A stretch of 19,249 nt of DNA from Pseudomonadales bacterium (GTDB lineage: Bacteria > Pseudomonadota > Gammaproteobacteria > Pseudomonadales > Pseudohongiellaceae), in assembly GCA_022360535.1 (NCBI GenBank), contig JAKSCP010000350.1, forward strand, positions 1-19,249, given 5' to 3'. The position numbers and the translations under genes were made by a program. Shown here piece by piece: positions 1-6,629 of this stretch (the first letter of the stretch is position 1; each line of letters starts with the position of its first letter). Below the pieces are notes generated by a model that was not told the origin of the DNA, made no database searches, and worked only from the letters and a program-made list of their open reading frames with translations.

Positions 1-1640
1 AAAGACCTGTCGAATCGACCCAGGTGTCCGCTGCCACCAAGCGCAACCCACATGATCCCGTTGGTGTCTACGTCTACCCCTCTCGGTCCGGCGCCGGGAT
101 TTGGCGGTATAAAGGTTTCGAACTTGCCCGTCTCAGGCTCATAACGAACCAGCCGGCCCCGACCGCCGTTGGGTTGGGACGTCCATACACTGCCGTCCGT
201 TGGATTGGGAATGACGCCATAGTTGAAACCTGTGATTTCCTGGTCCGCACTGCCATCACCATCGCTGTCAACCACGATCTGTGCATAGCCTTGCGCTGTC
301 GCTAACGTGCCGGGGTCGTTTACATCATATTTACTTGGATCGAACCAGCCAATGCCGAAAGTATCTCCACTTGTCCATAACACGCCTTCCTGGTCAAACT
401 GAAGATGGTGAGTGCCATAACAGGTATCGAGCAATTCGAATTCTTCAGTTGCAGGATCGAACCAGCCCAGTTGCCTATGGTGATAGTTACCTGCGATGCC
501 AGGTTGATCTCTACAAAATTCTGGAAGATCCTCATCCCATTCCCTGCGTACCTGAGTAGTGATCCAGACTTTACCATCGGCATCGAACATGGGATTGTGG
601 GGATTGGCTGGATTGGGATACTGGCCTTCAAAACTGGTAATGCCTGGTTCGACAGGGCAACCGAGGGAGCCGAATCCCATCGGAACATCCTGGGTCGTTC
701 CCCCGTTTTCTCGTTTCCATACCTGATTGCACCAAGGTGTATCGAAGCCATTCAAGGTAGGGACTGGATATGCTGTAGCGCTATGACTGACAGGGTCCAG
801 CGCGAGAATCCGATCGTTCCCCAGGTCCACACCATAGATAGCGCCGTTGGCGAACAGGGTGGGGTCACGCTTGTCGGTGGCGATTTCATCGTGGGCGTAG
901 GTAAAACCATCTCCCCATTCCCATTGTGTGATAACAAGGTTGCGTTCTATTCCTTGGGGGCGGGGAGGAGTTTCTGGTGTTTCACCCTGTCGGATGCGGG
1001 CAGTCCAGTCAGCTAAGGTGTCTAACAACTGCTCTCTGCCGAAACCATTGGCGACTCCGTTCATGTTAGTGGACTTACGTAAGCCCAGATCGAACAGCTC
1101 ACGATTCTGGATTCGCGTCACCAATGAACCTACCTGATGACAAAGCTGACAATTCAATTTGAAGTTATTTACCCACGCGGGGTCGTGGTCAGGAGGGTCT
1201 AACAATGAGAGCCAGTAGCTGGCAGGGTAGATGGAAGCCGCTTCTATACGACTAGTTGCACTGGAGACTTCTACGTCCAAGTTATCGCCAGGCAAAGAAT
1301 CGGTCTTGTCACTATCTCTCAGCCCATAGCCCCGTACCCATACCTGATACGCTGCAGCAGGTAGCTCAGGGATAACAAAACGACCTTCCGCATCGGTGGC
1401 TACAATTTTGCGAAAAGGCGTTGCCAGTTCGTTGGTCTCCGCGATAACCCAGACCCCAGCCTCAGCAGTGCCATTCACATTGCGCACTGTACCATCTATG
1501 TAGTCCGCTGTTATGGGAGTGTTAGTTTCGGGTTGGGTGTCGGCGTCAGGTTGTTCGGTTTGAGGTGAGCAAGCCGTTAGTGTTGCTATAAGTGTGGTTC
1601 CTGCAAATAGTATTTCTACCCGTTTACTCATCTTACTCAT
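1..1640 (-). CDS. Lipoprotein with carboxypeptidase-regulatory-like domain, c-type heme site and Vgb/NHL-like propeller (C-terminus cut by window edge)
   Basis: An uninterrupted minus-strand frame of 546 codons runs off the left edge, so the C-terminus is missing. The N-terminus is a lipoprotein signal: a hydrophobic stretch at residues 10-22 ends in the lipobox LTAC (Cys24). Residues about 47-107 read as a carboxypeptidase-regulatory-like beta-sandwich. A CQLCH motif (164-168) is a candidate covalent heme c site. From about residue 220 there are repeated strands rich in W, G and D (VWITTQV, LWTSGDTFGIGWFDP, IMWVALGG), as in NHL/Vgb (streptogramin lyase-like) propellers. The likely location is a membrane face in the periplasm. 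Electron transfer and ligand sensing or binding are both possible; the reaction is unknown. Two in-frame ATGs (1640 and 1631) compete and neither has a strong ribosome site. It follows the 1703-2245 gene by 62 bases on the same strand, so the two may be co-transcribed. Confidence 0.85.
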   Translation of the reverse strand, partial: MSKMSKRVEILFAGTTLIATLTACSPQTEQPDADTQPETNTPITADYIDGTVRNVNGTAEAGVWVIAETNELATPFRKIVATDAEGRFVIPELPAAAYQVWVRGYGLRDSDKTDSLPGDNLDVEVSSATSRIEAASIYPASYWLSLLDPPDHDPAWVNNFKLNCQLCHQVGSLVTRIQNRELFDLGLRKSTNMNGVANGFGREQLLDTLADWTARIRQGETPETPPRPQGIERNLVITQWEWGDGFTYAHDEIATDKRDPTLFANGAIYGVDLGNDRILALDPVSHSATAYPVPTLNGFDTPWCNQVWKRENGGTTQDVPMGFGSLGCPVEPGITSFEGQYPNPANPHNPMFDADGKVWITTQVRREWDEDLPEFCRDQPGIAGNYHHRQLGWFDPATEEFELLDTCYGTHHLQFDQEGVLWTSGDTFGIGWFDPSKYDVNDPGTLATAQGYAQIVVDSDGDGSADQEITGFNYGVIPNPTDGSVWTSQPNGGRGRLVRYEPETGKFETFIPPNPGAGPRGVDVDTNGIMWVALGGSGHLGRFDRS

Positions 1641-1702
1641 CGTTTTCGCACCACGTTATGCGTTTCTACTTGTTGTTGTTTGAGCGAGCCATGGGGGTGT
1701 GT

Positions 1703-2245
1703 TTAACCATCGACGACTTCGAATAGCCAAACACTGCCACTGGTGACACCAATACCAGCTTGTGGATTTACCCCCGGTGGGCCACCAAAATACTTTCTTC
1801 CGATTTCTGACATCACTTCGGCGGCAATCGGGCCCTGCATAATTCGATTTAGTCGTTGCTGGTAGATATTGCCATCTACCCGAATCAGGATTCGATTGTC
1901 TTCTTCCATGTAGGTTGGCCATTGCTTCCACAGGCGACCAATTCCAGAATTCATGTAGCCACTGACTATGTACAGTTTGCCATCAATCACAGGCACCCAT
2001 ACTGTTCGAGAGGTGGTCGGGTTTAGTGTCTGGATTTCTATCTCTTCTCTGTCCTTGATGAAATCCCAGTTGCTGGGTGAGGCAACCATCTCGCCACTTC
2101 TGAATGGGCCACCTATGCTGATGGTGAACCAGGGCCAGAATTCTACCGGCCCGTCACTCATTCGCATGGCTCCATACGACACTCCGATCAGTACGAAGAA
2201 ACCGACAAGAACAATTCCCACCCACTTTGCTATTTTCTTCACCAT
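1703..2245 (-). CDS. Hypothetical membrane-anchored protein, possibly split-barrel-like
   Basis: 180 residues with one N-terminal membrane segment (about 7-26) preceded by a Lys-rich start, so the C-terminal part should face the periplasm. I do not recognise the family with certainty. The body has beta-rich runs (TVWVPVIDGKLYIVSG, RILIRVDGNIYQQRL) in the order seen in the FMN/F420-binding split-barrel group (DUF385/pyridoxamine-oxidase-like), but no cofactor motif can be assigned. The start was placed at 2245 because a GAGAAG run precedes it at suitable spacing and the membrane segment follows at once. An in-frame ATG at 2275 would add ten residues with a poorer ribosome site. It is divergent from the 2476 gene, which shows a similar anchor-plus-barrel layout, and upstream of the heme lipoprotein gene. 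Confidence 0.72.
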   Translation of the reverse strand: MVKKIAKWVGIVLVGFFVLIGVSYGAMRMSDGPVEFWPWFTISIGGPFRSGEMVASPSNWDFIKDREEIEIQTLNPTTSRTVWVPVIDGKLYIVSGYMNSGIGRLWKQWPTYMEEDNRILIRVDGNIYQQRLNRIMQGPIAAEVMSEIGRKYFGGPPGVNPQAGIGVTSGSVWLFEVVDG

Positions 2246-2284
2246 AAGCTTCGACTTCTCGCCCAGACAACTCATTAGAATATT

Positions 2285-2321
2285 GGCTCTAGCTTAATCT
2301 GTGGGGTATAGGCACAGTCAA
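2285..2321. promoter_or_regulatory. Shared intergenic element, copy A
   Basis: On the plus strand the blocks are GGCTCTAGCT (2285-2294), TAATCTGTGGGGT (2295-2307) and CACAGTCAA (2313-2321). CTGTG (2299-2303) and CACAG (2313-2317) form a dyad with nine bases between. All three blocks recur in inverted orientation at 5802-5853, and the 13-mer is identical. The element lies between two divergent genes, about 40 bases upstream of the chosen start at 2245. A shared operator is the simplest reading, but no regulator is known. Confidence 0.45.
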
Positions 2322-2475
2322 GTTGTCGTACTATTTGAATCGTTAGGCTGAATTCTTTCAGGGTTGGAAGAATTGAGGTCTAATGTCTGTAGAATTGGAG
2401 TTACGGTCTGAGTGAAAATCACTAAACTCGCATTCGTCCTGCAAGCAGTAGCACGTTTTCAGTGAGTGGTGAGTT

Positions 2476-2922
2476 ATGACTACGAATCCAGGAATCTACG
2501 CAAAGCGAAGGGCCATGCTTCTAATAACCATAGCGCTACTGATAGTTATAAGTGTGGCGGCTTATTTCTTCGCCAATTCCTATAACGCTGGTGTCATCGA
2601 GGAACTCAGGACACAACCGGAAGGAAATCGTGCTATGCGTGTTATGGCAATCACTTTTCCGGATGGTCACACGCTTCCGGTCAATTACCTGCGAGAAGGC
2701 AATATCGTGTTCGCGGGTTCGGACTTTAACTGGTGGAGATCTATAAGTCCGGAAGGCAGCAGAGTAAATCTCCTGATAAAGGGTGAGATGCTTTCGGGTA
2801 CCGCTACTGTAGCGCAAGATGAAGATTACACCTATGAAGTGTTTGAGCGATTACGCCCGGATGCGCCTACCTGGGCATCGAAGCTCGTTGGCGCAAAACT
2901 CGTGACCATTGAATTAGATTGA
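2476..2922 (+). CDS. Hypothetical membrane-anchored protein, possibly split-barrel-like
   Basis: 148 residues: a basic N-terminus (KRR at 10-12), one membrane segment at about 13-34, then a beta-rich domain. The order FPDGHTLPVNYLREGNIVFAG, then WWRSISPEGSRVNLLIKGE, then SGTATV resembles F420/deazaflavin-dependent nitroreductase-like (DUF385) split barrels, where a bound cofactor is usual. This is a by-eye resemblance; the catalytic role is unknown and the domain is short. The start is the ATG preceded by GTGAGTT, a modest ribosome site. It is divergent from the similarly built 1703-2245 gene, and its stop lies 73 bases before the acyl-CoA synthetase start on the same strand, so the two could share a transcript. 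Confidence 0.75.
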   Translation: MTTNPGIYAKRRAMLLITIALLIVISVAAYFFANSYNAGVIEELRTQPEGNRAMRVMAITFPDGHTLPVNYLREGNIVFAGSDFNWWRSISPEGSRVNLLIKGEMLSGTATVAQDEDYTYEVFERLRPDAPTWASKLVGAKLVTIELD

Positions 2923-2948
2923 CGTCACGACTCAATGTAGATAGTTGT

Positions 2949-2983
2949 CAATAAAACGAAAAGAACCAATAAAACGAAAAGAA
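2949..2983 (+). repeat. Tandem 17-bp direct repeat, 18-bp period
   Basis: The 17-mer CAATAAAACGAAAAGAA occurs exactly at 2949-2965 and at 2967-2983, directly upstream of the acyl-CoA synthetase start. The 18-base period preserves reading frame. If translation began at the in-frame TTG at 2945, the repeat would encode two IKRKE units. It probably arose by local duplication and doubles the purine-rich stretch before the gene. Confidence 0.8.
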
Positions 2984-2993
2984 GAGACTCTTC
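2981..2993 (+). promoter_or_regulatory. Ribosome-binding site inside a 13-base palindrome
   Basis: GAAGAG-A-CTCTTC is a perfect inverted repeat with a one-base centre. The left arm GAAGAG sits nine bases before the ATG at 2996 and is the best Shine-Dalgarno for the acyl-CoA synthetase. The one-base centre makes an RNA hairpin strained, so it may act instead as a protein-binding palindrome, or be chance. Confidence 0.4.
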
Positions 2994-2995
2994 AA

Positions 2996-4621
2996 ATGTC
3001 AGGAAGTTTTAACTCAAATTACAACGATGTGATTACAGATTATCAATGCGAGCGGCCGGAAGAATACAATTTTGCTACCGATATAATAGACGCATGGGCA
3101 GACAAGAATCCAGATAATCGGGCCCTGTTCTGGATTGATGATGAAGGCAATGAAAAAGCCAGAACGTTTGCTGAAGTCTCATCAAATTCCAGGAAACTTT
3201 GCAACGCCTTGCGTGCAGCTGGTGTCGAACGTGGGGAGACTGTAATCGTGATTCTGGCCAGGGAGATCGAATGGTGGGAAGTCTTTACGGCAGTACTCCG
3301 TTTAGGTGCAGTTATCTCGCCCGGTACTACTCAGCTCTCCAGCAAAGACATCGAGTATCGATTGCAGGCTGCCTCGGCAACTTGTGTGGTCACAAATCAA
3401 GCCAATGCTGAAAAAATAGAGGCGGCAGAATCATCTTGCCCAAGTCTTAAAGCCAAACTGGTTGTCGATGCTGATCGTGACGGCTGGTTAAACTACGAAA
3501 CCTGTCTACGTGACTACGATGATAACTTTGCTCCAGTAGCAACACGTGGAGACGAAGATTCCATGTGCTACTTCACTTCCGGCACCACTGGCTATCCGAA
3601 AATGACCATCCATACCCATAATTATGCTATGGGTCATATCCCCACCGGCAGGTATTGGCTGGATCTCACTGAAGATGACCTGCATTGGAATATCAGTGAC
3701 ACGGGTTGGGCAAAGGCTGCCTGGAGTAGCTACTTCGGGCCATGGTTGTGCGGGGCAACGCTCTTTGTTCACAACGGCGCAGCATTTAATGCGCAACAAA
3801 CGCTGGAAATTCTCCAGAAATACCCCGTCACAACGATGTGCGGCGCGCCCACAATCTACCGGATGTTAGTGCTGGAAGATTTGCAGCGGTACTCGTTCAC
3901 CAGTTTGCGTCATTGCGTAGGAGCAGGTGAACCATTGAACCCGGAAATCATCGATATTTGGAAAGCAGCCACGGGAATCACGATTCGAGACGGCTACGGG
4001 CAGACCGAAACCGGTATTCTTTGTGGAAGCTTCCCTGGCATTGAGCCCAGGTTTGGATCGATGGGCAAGCCTTCCCCTGGCATTAAGCTGGCTGTCATTG
4101 ATGACGAAGGCAACGAAGTAGGGCCCAATCAGGAAGGTGATATTGCGGTACAGATTGAGCCAGAAAAACCACAAGGGGTTTTCAAGGAATATAAGAACGA
4201 TCCAGAACGCACTGCAGATACCCGTCGTGGTCCCTGGTACATCACTGGTGATCGGGCTTACCAGGATGAGGATGGATACTTCTGGTTTGTCTCTCGCGCC
4301 GATGACGTCATCCTGTCCGCTGGATATCGTATTGGACCCTTCGAGGTGGAAAGTGCCTTGATTGAGCACGATGCGGTCGCTGAATCGGCGGTGGTCTCAA
4401 GTCCGGATGAAACCAGAGGTGAGATAGTTAAGGCCTTTGTTGTTTTAGCGCCAGGTTTTACAGCGTCCGACGATTTGGCGAAACAGTTGCAAGACCATGT
4501 CAAACAAATCACCGCACCCTATAAGTATCCACGAAAACTGGAATTCGTAGAAGCCTTACCAAAGACCGTGAGTGGTAAAATCAGGCGGATCGAGTTGCGC
4601 GAGAAAGAGTGGAGTACCTAG
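2996..4621 (+). CDS. AMP-forming acyl-CoA synthetase, medium-chain (ACSM)-like
   Basis: 541 residues, normal length for the ANL superfamily, which activates a carboxylic acid with ATP to an acyl-adenylate and then an acyl-CoA. Visible motifs in order: the phosphate loop TSGTTGYPK (194-202), YGQTE (334-338), the ribose-binding Asp in ITGD (419), hinge Arg434 in SRADD, SAGYRIGPFEVE (441-452), and the catalytic lysine in PKTVSGKIRR (Lys528). There is no signal peptide, so it is cytoplasmic. The overall pattern is closest to medium-chain/ACSM-type and benzoate-CoA-ligase-like enzymes; the chain length of the substrate cannot be read. The ATG at 2996 is preferred over an upstream in-frame TTG (2945), because the extra residues would encode only the tandem repeat. 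It converges on the 4650-5714 hydrolase with 28 bases between the stops. Confidence 0.92.
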   Translation: MSGSFNSNYNDVITDYQCERPEEYNFATDIIDAWADKNPDNRALFWIDDEGNEKARTFAEVSSNSRKLCNALRAAGVERGETVIVILAREIEWWEVFTAVLRLGAVISPGTTQLSSKDIEYRLQAASATCVVTNQANAEKIEAAESSCPSLKAKLVVDADRDGWLNYETCLRDYDDNFAPVATRGDEDSMCYFTSGTTGYPKMTIHTHNYAMGHIPTGRYWLDLTEDDLHWNISDTGWAKAAWSSYFGPWLCGATLFVHNGAAFNAQQTLEILQKYPVTTMCGAPTIYRMLVLEDLQRYSFTSLRHCVGAGEPLNPEIIDIWKAATGITIRDGYGQTETGILCGSFPGIEPRFGSMGKPSPGIKLAVIDDEGNEVGPNQEGDIAVQIEPEKPQGVFKEYKNDPERTADTRRGPWYITGDRAYQDEDGYFWFVSRADDVILSAGYRIGPFEVESALIEHDAVAESAVVSSPDETRGEIVKAFVVLAPGFTASDDLAKQLQDHVKQITAPYKYPRKLEFVEALPKTVSGKIRRIELREKEWST

Positions 4622-4649
4622 ATGCGAGGGTGCTCGAATCAACGCTGAT

Positions 4650-5714
4650 TCATTTATGCGAGCGTATAAACTGTGCTATTCGCATTCTCGCATCGATAGC
4701 TTCAGGGACATCCTTTCCCATAACCGGCATGATGTGCGCGCCTATTGGCCAAACTAACAATTCTACTGGGCTGCCTTGCTCTGAGGCCTTGTTGAAGTAA
4801 CGCAATGAATCTCCATACAACATCTCACCGTGGCTGGCTGTTATCAGAGTGGGAGGCAACTCTTGCAAGTCTCCAAGCAAAGGAGAGATTTCTGGGTCAG
4901 TCAATGGCTTGCCTGTTTGCGTACGATTAATCGTGGCGAATATGAATCGGGGGAGTCGCATGATTGGGCCGAGGGCTGGTCCGTTTACTGGGTCAGTTTC
5001 TATATTGCTTCGAATTGTAGGTGTTTCAAAATGAGCATCGGTCATTGGTGAGATAGCAATAGCACCTTCAACTGGCCGAATACTATTGTCTCTGGCCCAG
5101 GCTATTGTGGCGAGCGAAAGTGTGCCGCCGGCGGAATCACCCGCTATAAACATTGATTCAACTGGCGATGGTCCTTCCGGTCCGTTTTCCATTAGCCAAC
5201 GGTAGGCTGTTCTGGTGTCTGTGTTGGCGTTGACAACCTGATTCTCTGGAATGAGTCGATAGTCAATTGCCAGAACAGAGCAGGCGCTTGCCCTGGCAAT
5301 CTCTGACGTAAACAGCCGGTACGCACGCGCACTTCCGGCTGAAAAACCACCGCCGTGAACAAACAAGAGTCGACAGTCGGGGTCTGAATTCTCAGCGATC
5401 GTCCAGTCACCAGGCACCCCGCCAGCATTGGTCGGTATGAACGTGCCTTCTGTCTCTTCGAATAAAAAGTCTTCGTAAGCCTGGCGTTGTATTGCAATGT
5501 TCGTGCTGGCTTGCGATTGAAACTCGGCTATCGTGCCCAGAAACTGCTTGTACTCTTCGCTTACTTCTTCAGCAGGCATGACTAGAGGTGCTTCAGGGTA
5601 GTCATATTGGCTATTGTCCGGAGGTGAGAATACGATGGTAAGAGCTAGTGAGGTAACAAGGAGAATGGCGATTACTGCTGCGAAAAGCCGTATCAACAGG
5701 ATGCCCGTTCTCAT
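4650..5714 (-). CDS. Membrane-anchored alpha/beta hydrolase, HSL/GDXG esterase type
   Basis: 354 residues. An N-terminal hydrophobic helix (about 6-29) acts as a signal anchor or uncleaved signal, placing the enzyme in the periplasm. Oxyanion-hole motif HGGGF (120-124) and nucleophile motif GDSAGG (192-197, Ser194) identify the hormone-sensitive-lipase family, which hydrolyses esters of short to medium chains. The C-terminal part has H327 in GAHIMP as the likely catalytic histidine. The usual acid position reads ASHGEML, giving Glu297 where most relatives have Asp; a few members of this group also carry Glu. It is divergent from the cupin gene and convergent with the acyl-CoA synthetase. The ribosome site is poor (AT-rich leader), so the start is less certain, but the signal anchor directly follows it. 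Confidence 0.9.
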   Translation of the reverse strand: MRTGILLIRLFAAVIAILLVTSLALTIVFSPPDNSQYDYPEAPLVMPAEEVSEEYKQFLGTIAEFQSQASTNIAIQRQAYEDFLFEETEGTFIPTNAGGVPGDWTIAENSDPDCRLLFVHGGGFSAGSARAYRLFTSEIARASACSVLAIDYRLIPENQVVNANTDTRTAYRWLMENGPEGPSPVESMFIAGDSAGGTLSLATIAWARDNSIRPVEGAIAISPMTDAHFETPTIRSNIETDPVNGPALGPIMRLPRFIFATINRTQTGKPLTDPEISPLLGDLQELPPTLITASHGEMLYGDSLRYFNKASEQGSPVELLVWPIGAHIMPVMGKDVPEAIDARMRIAQFIRSHK

Positions 5715-5801
5715 AAAAATTTTTTCCAGAACTAATTTTGTCGCCCAAAAAAATCTTAGCGTATCTGATTAGAGTTTCATATGTGGCAGGTTAAATATTG
5801 T

Positions 5802-5853
5802 TTGGCTGTGTAGGTAACCCCACAGATTATTCTTGGTAGATTCAGCTAAAGCC
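5802..5853. promoter_or_regulatory. Shared intergenic element, copy B (inverted relative to copy A)
   Basis: Read on the minus strand, the blocks are GGCTTTAGCT (5844-5853), a 14-base insertion, TAATCTGTGGGGT (5817-5829), and CACAGCCAA (5802-5810). These match copy A at 2285-2321 in order, with one mismatch in each outer block and none in the 13-mer. The dyad CTGTG/CACAG is kept with ten bases between. It lies 53 to 104 bases upstream of the cupin ATG at 5906 and 88 to 139 bases upstream of the hydrolase start, in their divergent promoter region. Confidence 0.45.
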
Positions 5854-5905
5854 ATACAAATCCAATCAGGAAGATAAATACTAATTATCTTTACAGGCGA
5901 ACCTC

Positions 5906-6526
5906 ATGACTAAGAAAGCTATTTCTCTTTTTTCTCTATTTTCGTTGATATTTTTCATTAGCCACAATTTGGCTCAGGAAGACGTCCAGCCATCATGCAA
6001 TATGTGTTCAGCGGAGCTGGTTTCAGTAGAAGAGATTCAAAACTATATCGATCTTGGTCGGGCTTCTTCTGCTGTGGGCGACATGCAGATTCGTGCCATC
6101 GATGTGGGACGTTCCAATGCCACAGTCGCCGTAGTGCATCGTAACGCCTTGCAGTCCCCGACTGGGCGTGTTGCTGAACATTCCCTGGTGACCGAGATTT
6201 ACTATGTATTAAGCGGTGGCGGAACCGTACTCACCGGCCCGGAACTCGTCGGTTCTGTACCCAGGGGGGCAAACAGCTATTCTGTAACCAACCTTAATGG
6301 GCCAGGCCACAATGCAACCGACGTGCGAAATGGTGTTGAAACAGAACTAAACGCCGGCGACGTGTTGTTCATACCAGCTGGCACTGGTCACGCCTGGATA
6401 GAGATCCCTGATCATGCGACGTACCTGACCTTTCGTATCGATCCTGACAAAGTTGTAAAGCTGATGGATGCCGAGGACTCTCAACGTTTTCTTGACTCCG
6501 GTGGCGACAATAGCGTTCTTCGTTGA
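5906..6526 (+). CDS. Exported cupin-domain protein
   Basis: 206 residues. A signal peptide (basic MTKK, hydrophobic 6-19, likely cleavage after NLA at about 21-23) sends it to the periplasm. The cupin barrel shows motif 1 as H92-x4-E97 followed by YYVLSGGGTV, and motif 2 as AGDVLFIPAGTGHAW with H162, so three metal ligands (two His and one Glu) are visible. Cupins may be dioxygenases, isomerases or simple binding proteins; nothing here fixes the reaction. A CNMC motif (31-34) just after the signal is unusual and could form a disulfide or bind metal. AGG at 5895-5897, eight bases before ATG, supports the start. It is followed on the same strand by a serine hydrolase after 103 bases that hold a possible separate promoter. 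Confidence 0.85.
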   Translation: MTKKAISLFSLFSLIFFISHNLAQEDVQPSCNMCSAELVSVEEIQNYIDLGRASSAVGDMQIRAIDVGRSNATVAVVHRNALQSPTGRVAEHSLVTEIYYVLSGGGTVLTGPELVGSVPRGANSYSVTNLNGPGHNATDVRNGVETELNAGDVLFIPAGTGHAWIEIPDHATYLTFRIDPDKVVKLMDAEDSQRFLDSGGDNSVLR

Positions 6527-6573
6527 GCGCTGGCTATGGAGTTTGGCAGGGCACGAGACTTGAGTACGTGGAA

Positions 6574-6602
6574 TTGACAAGTAAATAAGAGCTCTGAATT
6601 TT
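6574..6602 (+). promoter_or_regulatory. Possible promoter before the first serine hydrolase
   Basis: A consensus -35 box TTGACA (6574-6579) is followed after 17 bases by AATTTT (6597-6602), a poor -10 box. It lies in the 103-base gap between the cupin stop and the serine hydrolase start. Its leader would be only about 20 bases. The strong -35 and weak -10 would suit an activated promoter, but chance is not excluded. Confidence 0.3.
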
Positions 6603-6616
6603 TGAGTGAAGAGTAA

Positions 6617-6621
6617 AAAGG
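6617..6621 (+). promoter_or_regulatory. Ribosome-binding site deciding the start at 6630
   Basis: AAAGG ends eight bases before the ATG at 6630. An upstream in-frame GTG at 6606 would place this purine run inside the gene and has no comparable site before it. Confidence 0.55.
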
Positions 6622-6629
6622 TATTCCTA

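Noticed and set aside
405..1016. A 203-codon plus-strand open frame over the heme lipoprotein gene
   Set aside because: It is antisense to a continuous frame with a lipobox, CxxCH and propeller repeats. Its own protein shows no domain or ribosome site.
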